A stretch of DNA of 64,000 bases, from contig NZ_CP132910.1 in the NCBI RefSeq assembly GCF_030846775.1, positions 3,599,001 to 3,663,000 of the forward strand, written 5' to 3'. A program made the position numbers and the translations under genes. Each line of letters starts with the position of its first letter. The first letter of the stretch is position 1. Shown here piece after piece: positions 8,786 to 18,123 of the stretch. A model generated the notes under the pieces. That model saw only the letters and a list, made by a program, of their open reading frames with translations, was not told the DNA's origin and made no database searches. The DNA is from Geothrix sp. 21YS21S-2 (lineage in GTDB: Bacteria > Acidobacteriota > Holophagae > Holophagales > Holophagaceae).

Positions 8786-9310
8786 TCAGGATTCCTTGGC
8801 TTCCCTGGGCAGCCAGGCCACTCCGGCGGCCAGGCCGAGGGCCAGCAGCAGGCGAATGAACATCAATTGCCGGGAGATCCCGTGGGCCTTCTGGTAGGCC
8901 ACCCGGTCGGGATGGTCCTTCGCCAGGGCCTCCACGGGGCCGTCCATGCGGGCCTTGATGCGTTCCAGGCCGGGGCTGACGATGAACTGGCTGGTGAAGC
9001 ACATGAGCAGGGTCACCAGGAGCGTGGCGGCCCAGAGGCGCTGGGGGCCCACGGGCTGATCCTCGCGGATCTCCTTCAGCCAGCGGGGGAAGAGCACCAG
9101 GGCGCCGGCGGCGCCGAAGGCGGCCCAGGCCATCCAGTCCAGGCGGCCTACCACACGACCGGCGATATGGCCGGCCACGTCCCGGCTGGGGAGGATCGAG
9201 AAGAGCAGAGGGGCGACCAGGAAGGCGAAGCCCAGGACCATGCCGGTCCAGAGGATGAGAATGCCGGCGGCTGCGGCGTCGGTGCGGACCAGGGGTTTCA
9301 TGCTCACCAT
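8786..9310 (-). CDS. DUF4149-type integral membrane protein
   Basis: This small protein of 174 residues has four predicted transmembrane segments (about 14-38, 57-77, 92-112 and 147-165). It carries the FxxxPLLF motif in the first and a polar loop containing SPGLERIKARMDG before the last. The pattern fits the DUF4149/TMEM205-like family, whose function is unknown. Its ATG (9310) overlaps the TGA of the pseudopilin gene (9306-9304), so translation is probably coupled. A second ATG at 9301 would give a product shorter by three residues. It is the last gene of the run starting with rimP. Confidence 0.75.
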   Translation of the reverse strand: MVSMKPLVRTDAAAAGILILWTGMVLGFAFLVAPLLFSILPSRDVAGHIAGRVVGRLDWMAWAAFGAAGALVLFPRWLKEIREDQPVGPQRLWAATLLVTLLMCFTSQFIVSPGLERIKARMDGPVEALAKDHPDRVAYQKAHGISRQLMFIRLLLALGLAAGVAWLPREAKES

Positions 9311-9693
9311 TCGTTATAGGGGATCTGGTTCTCGCCCAGGTCCTGGGACCCGCTGCGGATGCGGAAGATGCCCACCTCCGCGTCGGGGCTGTCGGTGTCG
9401 GGGGTCTCGAACTCGGTCACCCAGGTGTCCTTGGACTGGGTCATGGGGTCCACCGGGATATCCCGGATGTAGCCCTGGGTCCGCAGCATGTCGAGGGCGG
9501 TGGGATACTTGCCCTTGTCCGCCCGGAACTGCTCCAGGCAGTGGTTGAGCTGGAAGAGGTCCTCCTTGAGGACGGCTTCCTTGGCGGCCTTGGTGTGACG
9601 GCGGTAGCCCACGATGCCCACCGTGGCCAGCATGGCCAGGATGGTCATCACCGTGAGAAGTTCAAGTAGCGTGAAGCCGCGCTGTTTTCGCAT
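9304..9693 (-). CDS. Prepilin-type protein (type II secretion/type IV pseudopilin)
   Basis: The 129-residue protein begins MRKQRGFTLLELLTVM, a class III prepilin leader. The peptidase site lies between G6 and F7, followed by Glu at mature position 5 and a hydrophobic helix to about residue 28. The rest (KGKYPTALDML..., PVDPMTQSKDTW) matches GspG/PulG-like pseudopilins, including the conserved proline/aspartate turn. It would be processed by PilD-type peptidase and built into a pilus or secretion pseudopilus. No other pilus genes are nearby. It sits 53 bases downstream of infB, which is an unusual neighbour. Confidence 0.88.
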   Translation of the reverse strand: MRKQRGFTLLELLTVMTILAMLATVGIVGYRRHTKAAKEAVLKEDLFQLNHCLEQFRADKGKYPTALDMLRTQGYIRDIPVDPMTQSKDTWVTEFETPDTDSPDAEVGIFRIRSGSQDLGENQIPYNEW

Positions 9694-9746
9694 GGATGGA
9701 CCCTACCAGGATTGTGCGCCGATCGGCATCCAGGTTCAGGACAATT

Positions 9747-12700
9747 CTAGCCCAGGCTGGTGGCGGCGAACTTCTCCCGGGTGAAGAACTCCAGGAGGTC
9801 GCCTTCCTTCAGGCCCGTGTAGCCGTCCAGGTCGATGCCGCAGTCCAGGCCGTTCTTCACTTCGTGGACGTCGTCCTTGAAGCGCTTGAGGGTCTTGATG
9901 CCGCCTTCCCAGAGGGTGTCGGGGCCGCGCTTGACGCGGACCTTGAAGGGCTTCTGGACCTTGCCTTCCGTGACGAAGGAGCCGGCGATGACCGACTTGC
10001 CCACGCGGAAGATCTGCCGGACCTCGGCGAGGCCCTGGATGGTCTCGCGCTCCTCGGCGTCCAGCAGGCCCATCATGGCCGCGGTGATCTCCTCCGTGAC
10101 CTTGTAGATGATCTCGTGGAACCGGATGTCCACGCCCTCTTCCTGGGCGAGTTCCTCGGTCTTGCGCTCGGCCTTCACGGAGAAGGCGATGACCGTGGCC
10201 TTGGAGGCCTCGGCCAGCAGGACGTCGTTCTCGGTGACGGTGCCGGCGGCGGCGTGGATGATGCGCACGCGCACCTTCTCGGTGGAGAGGCGCTCGAGGC
10301 TGCCCACCAGGGATTCCACGGAACCCGAGGTATCGGCCTTGATGATGAGGGGCAGTTCCTTGATCTGGCCGTCCTTGAGGGTGGAGAAGAGGTTCTCCAG
10401 GGTGACGCGCTGCTTGATCTGCGCGGCCGCCTTGGCCTTCTCCTGCCGGAAGGACACGATGTTGCGGGCCTTGGCCTCGTCCTCGACCACCTGGAGGTTG
10501 TCGCCGGATACCGGCACGGCCTCGAAACCGAGGATCTGCACGGCCATGGAGGGGGTGGCTTCCGTCACCTTCTCGCCGCGGTCGTTGAACATGGCCCGCA
10601 CGCGGCCCATGGTGGCGCCGGCCACGAAGATCTCGCCGGCGTGGAGCGTGCCCTGCTGCACGAGGACGGTGGCCACGGGGCCCCGCCCGCGGTCGAGCCG
10701 GGCTTCCAGGATGGAGCCGGCCGCGGCGCACTCGTAGACGGCCTTGAGGTCCTTGAGGTCGGCCACCAGGAGGAGGGTCTCCAGCAGGAGATCCAGGCCT
10801 TCCTTGGTCTTGGCGCTCACCTTGACGCAGGGGATCTCGCCGCCGAAGGCCTCGGTCTGGATGCCGTACTGCAGGAGCATCTGTTCGACCTTCTCGGGGT
10901 TGGCGCCGGGCTTGTCGATCTTGTTGATGGCCACGACCATGGGCACGTCGGCGGCCTTGGTGTGGTTGATGGCCTCGATGGTCTGGGGCATGACGCCGTC
11001 GTCCGCCGCCACCACCAGGATGACGATGTCGGTGACCTTGGCGCCCCGGGCGCGCATCTTGGTGAAGGCCTCGTGGCCGGGCGTGTCGATGAAGACCACC
11101 TGGCGGCGGGCCCCTTCGGTGCCGTCCTTGACGTTGACGTGGTAGGCGCCGATGGCCTGGGTGATGCCGCCGGCTTCGCCCGCGGCGATCTTGCTCTTCC
11201 GGATGGCGTCGAGCAGCGACGTCTTGCCGTGGTCGACGTGGCCCATGATGGTGACGACGGGAGGCCGGGGAAGCTTCTCGCCCTGCACGTCGCTGCCCTC
11301 TTCGGCGGCGATCTGCACGTCCTCCTCGAAGGAGACGATGTCGGCCAGGTACCCGAACTCCCGGGCGATCTCCTTGGCCAGCTCCGTGTCCAGGGGCTGG
11401 TTGATGGTCGCGAAGATCCCGCGGTGCAGGAGCTTGGCCACGACGTCCTTGGCGGGGCGGTTGCACTTCTCCGCCAGTTCCTTCACCGAGACGCCTTCGG
11501 ACAGCATCACGATGCCGATCTCGTCGTTCACGTACTCCGTGGCGATCTGCTGGGCGCGGCTGCGGGGCTGCCTGAGCTTGAGCTCGAGCTCCTCGGCGAG
11601 GCGCTCGGCCTTGCTGCGCTTGTCGTCCTTCTTCTTGCCGGTGAAGTGGCCGCCGCGGCCCGGGCCCTTCTGGGCGTTGGGGTCGATGGCGGTGGTGGCG
11701 GGCAGCGAGGGGCCGCGGCCGGGGCCGCCGGGCCTGCCGGGACCTCCGGGACGGGGACCGCCGGGGCCGCCTGGGCGGGCTCCGGGACCGCCGGGACGGG
11801 AAGGTCCGCCCATGCCGGGACGGGAGGGCCCGCCCATGCCGGGCCGGGAAGGACCGCCGGGACGCGCGCCGGGGCCGCCGGGGCGGGGGGCGCCGCCCGC
11901 GGGACGGGCCTGCGGGAGCTGGATGTACCGGGCCGGCTCGGTGGTCTTGGGGGCCGGGGCCGGGGTGTCGGACATCTTGATGCGGGTGAAGCCGCCTTCG
12001 GGCCGCAGCTCGGTGATCGAGGGCGGGATGAAGGGACGCCGGGAGGGGGCGGGGGCCGTGGGCTCGTGGCGGATCTCGCCCTTCCCGGTGTTGGTGGCCA
12101 TGGGCAGGACGGTCTTCTCAGGCTGCGGCTGGCCCGAGCGCTGCACCTGGGGCTGCTGGCCGGGGCGCTGGATCACGGGCCGGGCGCCGGCTTCCGGACG
12201 GATCCGGGGCGGGGCGGGCTGGGGCAGCTGGATGTAGCGGGCGGGTTCCTGGGCCTTGGCCACGGGGGCCGGGGCCTGGGAGACGCGCAGACGGCTGAAG
12301 GTCTCCTGGGCGGGGGCCTTGGCGGGCTCGGCGGCAGGCTCGGAGGCGCGCACTTCCACCGGCACGGGGGCCTGGGCGGGCGATTCCGCGGGGGCGGGCG
12401 GCTGAACGGCAACGGGCGCCGGCTCGGCCACGGGAGCGGGAACGGCGGGCTCGGCCTTCTTGATGAGCACGGCCGGCGCCGGGGGCGGCGGAGGGGGGAC
12501 GGGAGCGGGGGCCGGCGTCACGGACTTCACCACCCGCACGGGCGTCTGGATCACGGGGCGCGGCTGGACCGCGGGCTCCTCGTGGGTCCGGGGCTTGTTC
12601 TCAATGACGCGACGCACCGACTGGACCTGGTCGTCCGTGAGGTTGGAGCTGTGGCTCTTGCCCTGGATGTTCAGGCGCTTTTCGAGGGCGTCGATCACTT

Positions 12701-12749
12701 CGTGATTACTCACGCCAAGCTCTTTTGCTAATTGGTTGATGCGCAGCAT
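9747..12749 (-). CDS. infB: Translation initiation factor IF-2
   Basis: This is IF-2, the GTPase that delivers initiator fMet-tRNA to the 30S subunit and promotes 70S joining. It has 1000 residues. The IF2_N domain ([15 protein letters not shown]...) occupies about 1-50. A very long Pro/Ala- and then Gly/Pro/Arg-rich linker (about 55-360) contains tandem GGPSRPGM units. The second IF2_N motif precedes the G domain near residue 500, which has [17 protein letters not shown] and NKIDK. Domains II-IV follow and end ...[10 protein letters not shown]. The linker explains the above-average size. It lies 60 bases after nusA in the classic rimP-nusA-infB order. Confidence 0.98.
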   Translation of the reverse strand: MLRINQLAKELGVSNHEVIDALEKRLNIQGKSHSSNLTDDQVQSVRRVIENKPRTHEEPAVQPRPVIQTPVRVVKSVTPAPAPVPPPPPPAPAVLIKKAEPAVPAPVAEPAPVAVQPPAPAESPAQAPVPVEVRASEPAAEPAKAPAQETFSRLRVSQAPAPVAKAQEPARYIQLPQPAPPRIRPEAGARPVIQRPGQQPQVQRSGQPQPEKTVLPMATNTGKGEIRHEPTAPAPSRRPFIPPSITELRPEGGFTRIKMSDTPAPAPKTTEPARYIQLPQARPAGGAPRPGGPGARPGGPSRPGMGGPSRPGMGGPSRPGGPGARPGGPGGPRPGGPGRPGGPGRGPSLPATTAIDPNAQKGPGRGGHFTGKKKDDKRSKAERLAEELELKLRQPRSRAQQIATEYVNDEIGIVMLSEGVSVKELAEKCNRPAKDVVAKLLHRGIFATINQPLDTELAKEIAREFGYLADIVSFEEDVQIAAEEGSDVQGEKLPRPPVVTIMGHVDHGKTSLLDAIRKSKIAAGEAGGITQAIGAYHVNVKDGTEGARRQVVFIDTPGHEAFTKMRARGAKVTDIVILVVAADDGVMPQTIEAINHTKAADVPMVVAINKIDKPGANPEKVEQMLLQYGIQTEAFGGEIPCVKVSAKTKEGLDLLLETLLLVADLKDLKAVYECAAAGSILEARLDRGRGPVATVLVQQGTLHAGEIFVAGATMGRVRAMFNDRGEKVTEATPSMAVQILGFEAVPVSGDNLQVVEDEAKARNIVSFRQEKAKAAAQIKQRVTLENLFSTLKDGQIKELPLIIKADTSGSVESLVGSLERLSTEKVRVRIIHAAAGTVTENDVLLAEASKATVIAFSVKAERKTEELAQEEGVDIRFHEIIYKVTEEITAAMMGLLDAEERETIQGLAEVRQIFRVGKSVIAGSFVTEGKVQKPFKVRVKRGPDTLWEGGIKTLKRFKDDVHEVKNGLDCGIDLDGYTGLKEGDLLEFFTREKFAATSLG

Positions 12750-12809
12750 GAAGGGGCTTACCTCGATAGGTGGAAGGGGCGGAGGAGATAACCGGGAGGG
12801 GCCCAGGGT

Positions 12810-14123
12810 CTACTCTCCGAACCGGGCGTGCACGGCGTCGATGAGACGGAAGGCCAAGTCCTGATCCATGCCTTCGATGGCGAGCAGTTGCTCTACGGTC
12901 ATAGTGTACAGGGATTTGATATCCAGATGACCGGCGGCGGCGAGGTTTTCCACGATGGCCTCGGTGAGGCCTTCGACTGCTCCCAATTCTTCGGGAATCT
13001 TGGACTTGGGAGCCTCCTCCACAAGGGGGGCCTCGGAGAGGGCCTGCCCCATGGCGGCCTCGGTGTCGCGGCGCTTCTCGGCCTCGCTGCGAACGTCGAT
13101 GTTCCAGCCAGTCAGCTTGGCGGCGAGGCGAACATTCTGGCCCCGCTTTCCGATGGCGATGGAGAGCTGCTCGTCGTCCACCACCACTTCCACCCGGCGG
13201 TGCTCCAGGTCGGTGACGGTGACGCGCAGGGCCTTGGCCGGGTTGAGGGCGTTGGCGATGAAGCGGCTGCTGTCCTCGTCGAAGCGGACGATGTCGATCT
13301 TCTCGTTCTTGAGCTCGCGGATGATGGCCTGGACGCGGCTGCCCTTGAGGCCCACGCAGGCGCCCACCGGATCCACGTCGGGGTCCAGGGAGTGCACGGC
13401 GACCTTGGCGCGGTCACCGGCTTCCCGCACGCAGGAGCGGATGACCACCGTGCCGTCGTGGATCTCGGGGACCTCCTGGTCGAAGAGCTTGATCAGGAGC
13501 CGGGGATCGGTGCGGCTCACCTGCACCTGGGGGTCCTTGGCGGACTTGTCCACGGCGGAGATGACGACCTTGATGCGCTGGCCCTTGTCGAAGCGGTCGC
13601 CGCGCAGGGCCTCGGAGCGCCGGAGCATGGCCTCCACCCGGTCCACTTCGAGGATGATGGCGCTCTTCTCGAAGCGCTTGACCTCGCCGACCACCACCTC
13701 GCCGATGCGGTCGGCGAAGTCGGTGAAGATGCGGTCGCGCTCGGCCTCGCGCACCTTCTGCACCAGGACCTGCTTGGCGGCCTGCGCCGCGATGCGGCCC
13801 AGCTGGCTCGTGTCCTGGGGCAGCCAGAGGGTGTCGCCCTCGGCGGCGTCGGGGTTCAGGGCCTGGGCCTCCTCGAGGCTGATCTCCAGGTCCTCCTCCT
13901 CGACGATGGGCACGACCATCTTGAGGGCGTAGACGTGGAACTCGCCGGTCTCCCGGTCCATCTGGGCCTGGAAGTTGCCGTAGAAGTCGAAGCTCTGGAA
14001 GTACTTCTCCGCGGCCTTGACGAGGGACTCCTCCACCGCCTTGAACACGTCCTCTTCAGGAATGCCCTTCTCGGCGGCGATCATCTTCACGGAATCGAAG
14101 AAACTGGTTGCTACGAGTGCCAT
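12810..14123 (-). CDS. nusA: Transcription termination/antitermination protein NusA
   Basis: This 437-residue NusA has an N-terminal RNA-polymerase-binding domain (MALVATSFFDSVKMIAAEKG...), an S1 domain at about 135-200, then KH1 and KH2 (GACVGLKGSRVQAI and IAIGKRGQNVRLA). A single C-terminal helix-hairpin-helix-like module (VEGLTEAIVENLAAAG...) ends the protein. The ATG at 14123 is chosen because AGGAG lies five bases upstream. The open frame extends much further 5' but there it overlaps rimP out of frame. NusA modulates pausing, termination and antitermination. Its first 13 bases overlap the end of rimP, so the two are probably translationally coupled. Confidence 0.97.
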   Translation of the reverse strand: MALVATSFFDSVKMIAAEKGIPEEDVFKAVEESLVKAAEKYFQSFDFYGNFQAQMDRETGEFHVYALKMVVPIVEEEDLEISLEEAQALNPDAAEGDTLWLPQDTSQLGRIAAQAAKQVLVQKVREAERDRIFTDFADRIGEVVVGEVKRFEKSAIILEVDRVEAMLRRSEALRGDRFDKGQRIKVVISAVDKSAKDPQVQVSRTDPRLLIKLFDQEVPEIHDGTVVIRSCVREAGDRAKVAVHSLDPDVDPVGACVGLKGSRVQAIIRELKNEKIDIVRFDEDSSRFIANALNPAKALRVTVTDLEHRRVEVVVDDEQLSIAIGKRGQNVRLAAKLTGWNIDVRSEAEKRRDTEAAMGQALSEAPLVEEAPKSKIPEELGAVEGLTEAIVENLAAAGHLDIKSLYTMTVEQLLAIEGMDQDLAFRLIDAVHARFGE

Positions 14124-14677
14124 GCGGTCTCCTTGCCGGCGCTTTTCTCTACGCGGGCAGCTGTCGGTTGTTCCGGCACGTGCCGGGGTTTGGGGGCCTT
14201 GTCCTCGTCGAAGGGAGCGAGGCGGGCCTTCTGGACGGACTCGAAGGGCACGGTCTTGAGGGCGTTGTCCTCTTCCAGGACGACGGCCTCCTCCGTGACT
14301 TCGGTGATCCATCCCTTGAAGCGCTTCTGGCCGTTGATGGGGCTTGCGGTCTGCACGCGGCAGAGCCTGCCCAGGAACCGGCGGAAGTGGTCGGGTTTGG
14401 TGAGGGGGCGTTCGATGCCCGGGCTGGAGATCTCCAGGTTCATGGTCTCCCGCAGGTTGGGGAACTCCACGTCCAGCCAGGTGACGAGCCCGTCGTTGGC
14501 GGCCACGCAGTCGTCGAGCGTGATGGCCCGGTCGCCCTCCGGCCCCCGGTCCAGGTGGTCGATGTAGAGGCGCAGGATGTCGTCCCGGCCTTCCTTGGCG
14601 GTCTCCAGGCACACCAGCTCGAATCCCAGCAGCGCCAGCTGCCGTTCGACGGGGTCCTTGAGTTTTTTCACATCCAT
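14111..14677 (-). CDS. rimP: Ribosome maturation factor RimP
   Basis: RimP assists 30S maturation. The 188-residue protein has the alpha/beta N-terminal domain (LGFELVCLETAKEGRDDILRLYID) and the LEISSPGIERPL signature. An Sm-like C-terminal barrel follows, with KRFKGWITEV and a charged tail. It starts the rimP-nusA-infB operon and overlaps nusA by 13 bases. The minus-strand sequence just before the ATG is C-rich with no strong Shine-Dalgarno. Confidence 0.95.
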   Translation of the reverse strand: MDVKKLKDPVERQLALLGFELVCLETAKEGRDDILRLYIDHLDRGPEGDRAITLDDCVAANDGLVTWLDVEFPNLRETMNLEISSPGIERPLTKPDHFRRFLGRLCRVQTASPINGQKRFKGWITEVTEEAVVLEEDNALKTVPFESVQKARLAPFDEDKAPKPRHVPEQPTAARVEKSAGKETAWHS

Positions 14678-14810
14678 GGGGGGGAAACCTTAAAAGCTGT
14701 TGGGGCGGGCTGAACCCACCCGACAAGGCTCTCCAAAGCTCTGGGTGCAGCGGCCGGGTTCCACCGATTGCCCTGGAGCCCGGAAAAATCCAGGCCGAAT
14801 TCAACGGAGA

Positions 14811-14839
14811 AGAATATCGTCCTTCGTGCCGCATAACAA
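14811..14839 (-). promoter_or_regulatory. Candidate sigma-70 promoter of the rimP-nusA-infB operon
   Basis: On the minus strand TTGTTA (14839-14834) and TATTCT (14816-14811) are 17 bases apart, four of six matches each. A start near 14804 gives a leader of about 125 bases before rimP. That leader contains a GC-rich imperfect hairpin (about 14703-14722) that could be an autoregulatory target, as NusA operons often are. Confidence 0.45.
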
Positions 14840-14922
14840 GCGAAATATCCTTGAGGCACAAACCATCCCGCCCCAAGACAAGGTCGCCGATTGAGGGCAC
14901 CATGGATTCCGGGAGCGCCATC

Positions 14923-15834
14923 ATGACCACGATTCTCGACGGAAGGGCCCATGCGGACCGCATGCTGGGCGAGGTGGCCTCGGCCGTGGAGGCCCGGGCG
15001 GCCCGGGGGCTGCGCGCCCCCTGCCTGGCGGTGGTGCTGGTGGGCGACGATCCGGCCAGCCAGGTCTACGTGCGTGGCAAGGTGGCCGCCTGCGCCCGCA
15101 CCGGCATCCGCTCGGTGGAGCGGCGCCTCCCGGAGGGCGTCTCCCAGGAGGAGCTGGAGGCGGTGGTCGCCGGGCTCAACCGGGATCCCCTGGTGGACGG
15201 CATCCTGGTCCAGCTGCCCCTCCCGGCGGGACTGGACGCGCGGCGGGCCACCCACGGAATCGATCCCGCCAAGGACGTGGACGGCCTGCACCCCCTGAAC
15301 CAGGGCCTGCTCCTGGAGGGCCTCCCCGGGCTCCGCCCCTGCACCCCCTCAGCCTGCATGAACATGCTCGCGACCTACGGCATCGACCTCAAGGGCATGC
15401 GCGCCGTCGTCCTGGGCCGCAGCGAGATCGTCGGAAAGCCCATGGCGCTCATGCTCCTGGAGCGGCACGCCACCGTCACCATGGCCCACAGCCGCACCCG
15501 GGACCTGCCCGCGCTCTGCCGGGAGGCCGATCTGCTGGTGGCCGCCGTGGGCCGGCCCGGAATGGTGGAGGGCTCCTGGATCAAGCCCGGGGCCGTCGTC
15601 CTGGACGTGGGCATCAACCGCGTGGAGGACCCGGCCCTGGGCGAGGCCATCTTCGCGGCGGACCCCGGCAAGCTCCGGATCCTGAAGGAGAAGGGCGGCG
15701 TTCTCTGCGGGGACGTGCGCTTCGCGGAAGCCGCGGCCGTGGCCGGCGCCATCACGCCCGTGCCCGGCGGCGTGGGGCTCCTCACCATCGCCGGCCTCAT
15801 GGCCAACACCCTCCAGGCCTGCGAGGCCCGCTAG
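14923..15834 (+). CDS. folD: Bifunctional methylenetetrahydrofolate dehydrogenase/cyclohydrolase
   Basis: FolD interconverts 5,10-methylene-THF and 10-formyl-THF in one-carbon metabolism. The 303-residue product shows the catalytic YVRGK lysine motif, DGILVQLPLP, KDVDGLHP, GRSEIVGKP of the nucleotide-binding fold, and DVGINR. I choose the ATG at 14923 because GGGAG precedes it by seven bases and the resulting protein begins at the usual family position. In-frame starts at 14902 and 14851 are less likely. It is divergent from rimP and 28 bases upstream of the aminotransferase gene. Confidence 0.95.
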   Translation: MTTILDGRAHADRMLGEVASAVEARAARGLRAPCLAVVLVGDDPASQVYVRGKVAACARTGIRSVERRLPEGVSQEELEAVVAGLNRDPLVDGILVQLPLPAGLDARRATHGIDPAKDVDGLHPLNQGLLLEGLPGLRPCTPSACMNMLATYGIDLKGMRAVVLGRSEIVGKPMALMLLERHATVTMAHSRTRDLPALCREADLLVAAVGRPGMVEGSWIKPGAVVLDVGINRVEDPALGEAIFAADPGKLRILKEKGGVLCGDVRFAEAAAVAGAITPVPGGVGLLTIAGLMANTLQACEAR

Positions 15835-15862
15835 AATCACCCTTCACCTTCACGGAGCCGTC

Positions 15863-17050
15863 ATGTCCTATGTCCGCAGGGAGGCGTTCCTCCCCTTCAC
15901 CCGGCCCATGGTGGGCCAGGAGGAGATCGCAGAGATCATCGATTCCATCGAGTCCGGCTGGATCACCACCGGGCCCAAGTCGGGCCGCTTCGAGGAGGCC
16001 CTCCAGGAGTACAACGGCGTTCCCCACTGCCTCGTCATGAACAGCGCCACCACCGCCCAGGAGATCACCATGCAGTGCCTGGGCATCCGGCCCGGGGACG
16101 AGGTCATCACCACGGCCCTCACCTGGGTGTCCACGCTCAGCACCGTCCTCCTGCAGGGGGGCGTGCCCGTGCTGGTGGACATCGACCCGGTCACCCTGAA
16201 CCTGGATCCCTCCAGGCTGGAGGCGGCCATCACCCCCCGCACCCGGGGCATCATCCCCGTGCACCTCACGGGCCTGCCGGCCCCCATGGACGAGGTGTGG
16301 CGCATCGCCCAGGCCCACGGGCTCTGGGTGGTGGAGGATGCGGCCCAGGCCATGGGCGCCGCCTACCGCGGGCGCAGGATCGGCTCAGACCCCCGCTCCG
16401 TCTTCTCCGTGTACAGCTTCCACCCCAACAAGAACATGACCACCGGCGAGGGCGGAGGCATCGCCTTCCACGACGGCTCGTTCGAGGCCCGCATCAAGCG
16501 CCTTCGCTTCCACGGCATCGAGCGCGACGCCTGGAAGCGCCAGTCCAAGGAGGGCAGCCCCCACTTCGACGTCACGGAACCCGCCCGCAAGGCCAACTTC
16601 ATGGACCTGCAGGCCGCCATGGGCCTCCACCAGATCAAGAAGCTGGACGGCTTCAACCAGCGCCGCGGCGTACTCTTCCGCCGCTACCTCGAGCTGCTCG
16701 GGGACGTGGAGGCCCTCGTGCTCCCCGTGCCCGGGGACGAGGTCCACCAGCACTGCTTCCACCTGTTCGTCGCGCGGATCCGGCCCGAAGTGGCCGGCAT
16801 GGACCGCGACGCATTCGTGGCCCGGCTCAAGGACGAGAACATCGGAACCGGCATCCACTACCGCCCCGCCCACGTGCACAGCTTCTACCGGGACTTCTAC
16901 CGGGAGCACGCCCACGCCCTGCCCGCGGAGGGCCTGCCCCACACCGAGTGGAGCGGCGAGCGCCTCATGAGCCTGCCCCTCTGGCCCGGCCTCACCGAAG
17001 CGGACCAGGACCAGGTGGTGGCGGCCATCCGGCACGTGCTGGCAAACTAG
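15863..17050 (+). CDS. DegT/DnrJ/EryC1/StrS (ArnB-like) sugar aminotransferase
   Basis: This is a PLP-dependent aminotransferase of 395 residues. The internal aldimine lysine is K190 (HPNKNMTTGEGG) and the PLP-pyridine aspartate is D159 (VVEDAAQAMG). FLPFTRPMVGQEEI, ESGWITTGPK and the C-terminal TGIHYRPAHVHSFYR with NTEWS-like LPHTEWSGER closely follow ArnB. ArnB makes UDP-4-amino-4-deoxy-L-arabinose for lipid A modification. No other arn, LPS or nucleotide-sugar gene is nearby, so the substrate could instead be another UDP-4-keto sugar. CGGAG precedes the ATG. The family is certain; ArnB function is inference. Confidence 0.88.
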   Translation: MSYVRREAFLPFTRPMVGQEEIAEIIDSIESGWITTGPKSGRFEEALQEYNGVPHCLVMNSATTAQEITMQCLGIRPGDEVITTALTWVSTLSTVLLQGGVPVLVDIDPVTLNLDPSRLEAAITPRTRGIIPVHLTGLPAPMDEVWRIAQAHGLWVVEDAAQAMGAAYRGRRIGSDPRSVFSVYSFHPNKNMTTGEGGGIAFHDGSFEARIKRLRFHGIERDAWKRQSKEGSPHFDVTEPARKANFMDLQAAMGLHQIKKLDGFNQRRGVLFRRYLELLGDVEALVLPVPGDEVHQHCFHLFVARIRPEVAGMDRDAFVARLKDENIGTGIHYRPAHVHSFYRDFYREHAHALPAEGLPHTEWSGERLMSLPLWPGLTEADQDQVVAAIRHVLAN

Positions 17051-17080
17051 GCCGAACGACCGACAATCTGGGAGATGGCC

Positions 17081-18121
17081 ATGTTTCCAGCGCTCCTCCT
17101 CTCCGCCGCCCTGTCCCTCCAGCCCGCCCCCTCCGCCCGCCCCGACTGGGTGGGGCGGCTGCCGGAGGCACCCGGTCGCCTGTACGCCATGGGCACCGCC
17201 GACCTGGGCGCCCGGGAGGGCCAGTCCATCACCCGGGCCTCGGACCGCGCGCGCCTGGAGGTGGTGACCCGCCTCCGGGCCACGGTCAAGGGGCAGACCA
17301 GCGTCGCCACCCGCACCGCCGAATTGAAGCGGGAAGGCCTTGCGACCGTGGGGTCAGGCGAGCGTGTGGTCCGGGACGACGTGAGCGTGGGCGCCCGGGC
17401 GGAGGATCTGCCCGGCCTGGTGGTGGAGCAGACCTTCACCGACCCCGGCGCCCGTACCGTCTATGCCCTGGCCTACCTGGACCTGTCGCTGGCCCGCACC
17501 ACCCTGGCCAGCCGCCTGGACCGGGTCGGGCAGAGCCGCGCCCGCCTGGGCCGGGAGCTGAGCCGCAAGGCCCTGTGGAAGTTCCGGAAGATGACCCTCG
17601 ACCTGGACAGGCTGGACGAGTCCATCGCCCTCCTGGCCGTGACCGGGGTGGGGGCGGACCTCCGGCCAGCCCTCCAAGCCGAGCGCGCGGCCGTCGACCT
17701 CCGCATGGACCAGCTGAACCAGGCGGACCTTCCCCCCGTGGACTTCTCGAAGACGGCCATGTCCGTCCGCTCCAACGTGGACCTTCCCCTGGGGGTGGAG
17801 TCCTACCTGAAGACCCAGGTGACCGCCTGCGGGCTCATCGCCCGGGAGATGGACCCGGATCTGGTGCTGGACCTCGCCTTCGCGGGCGGCGCCAGGGGGC
17901 CGGAGTTCATCTTCACGGACCTGGACATCTACAGCGGCGTGACCTACCGCATGGAGGCCAAGCTGACCCTCACGGAAGGGGGCGGCGCCCCCCTGACCCG
18001 CACCGTGCCCATCGTCATCGTCCAGGGGGATTCCCCGGAAGGCATGGTGAACCAGTTCCGCCGGCAAATCGAACGCTGGCTCCCGAGGCTTCTGGGAGAG
18101 TTCAAGGCCGAGATGCAGTAG
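17081..18121 (+). CDS. Exported LPP20-like protein
   Basis: The protein (346 residues from the ATG at 17081) has a signal peptide, MFPALLLSAALSLQPAPSA. The start is set by GGGAG six bases upstream; an ATG at 17075 overlaps that site. After PDWVGRLPEAPGRLYAMGTA comes an alpha/beta domain with R/E-rich helices that resembles LPP20 lipoprotein-type domains, which also begin with a P-D-W segment. No lipobox cysteine is present. It is probably periplasmic or envelope-associated, of unknown role. It ends two bases before the convergent XRE regulator gene. Confidence 0.6.
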   Translation: MFPALLLSAALSLQPAPSARPDWVGRLPEAPGRLYAMGTADLGAREGQSITRASDRARLEVVTRLRATVKGQTSVATRTAELKREGLATVGSGERVVRDDVSVGARAEDLPGLVVEQTFTDPGARTVYALAYLDLSLARTTLASRLDRVGQSRARLGRELSRKALWKFRKMTLDLDRLDESIALLAVTGVGADLRPALQAERAAVDLRMDQLNQADLPPVDFSKTAMSVRSNVDLPLGVESYLKTQVTACGLIAREMDPDLVLDLAFAGGARGPEFIFTDLDIYSGVTYRMEAKLTLTEGGGAPLTRTVPIVIVQGDSPEGMVNQFRRQIERWLPRLLGEFKAEMQ

Positions 18122-18123
18122 CC

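Noticed and set aside
11750-11900. Short direct repeats in infB that could suggest a CRISPR or minisatellite
   Set aside because: They are GGPSRPGM codon repeats in the IF-2 linker, in frame and without regular unique spacers.
9696-12731. 1011-codon open frame on the plus strand antisense to infB
   Set aside because: A GC-rich shadow: its protein is low-complexity Gly/Leu/His/Asp and mirrors IF-2 codons. IF-2 on the minus strand has full family motifs.
12810-14963. 717-residue reading of NusA with a long N-terminal extension
   Set aside because: The first 280 codons lie out of frame over rimP and its leader and encode low-complexity sequence. The ATG at 14123 has AGGAG and begins at the family N-terminus.
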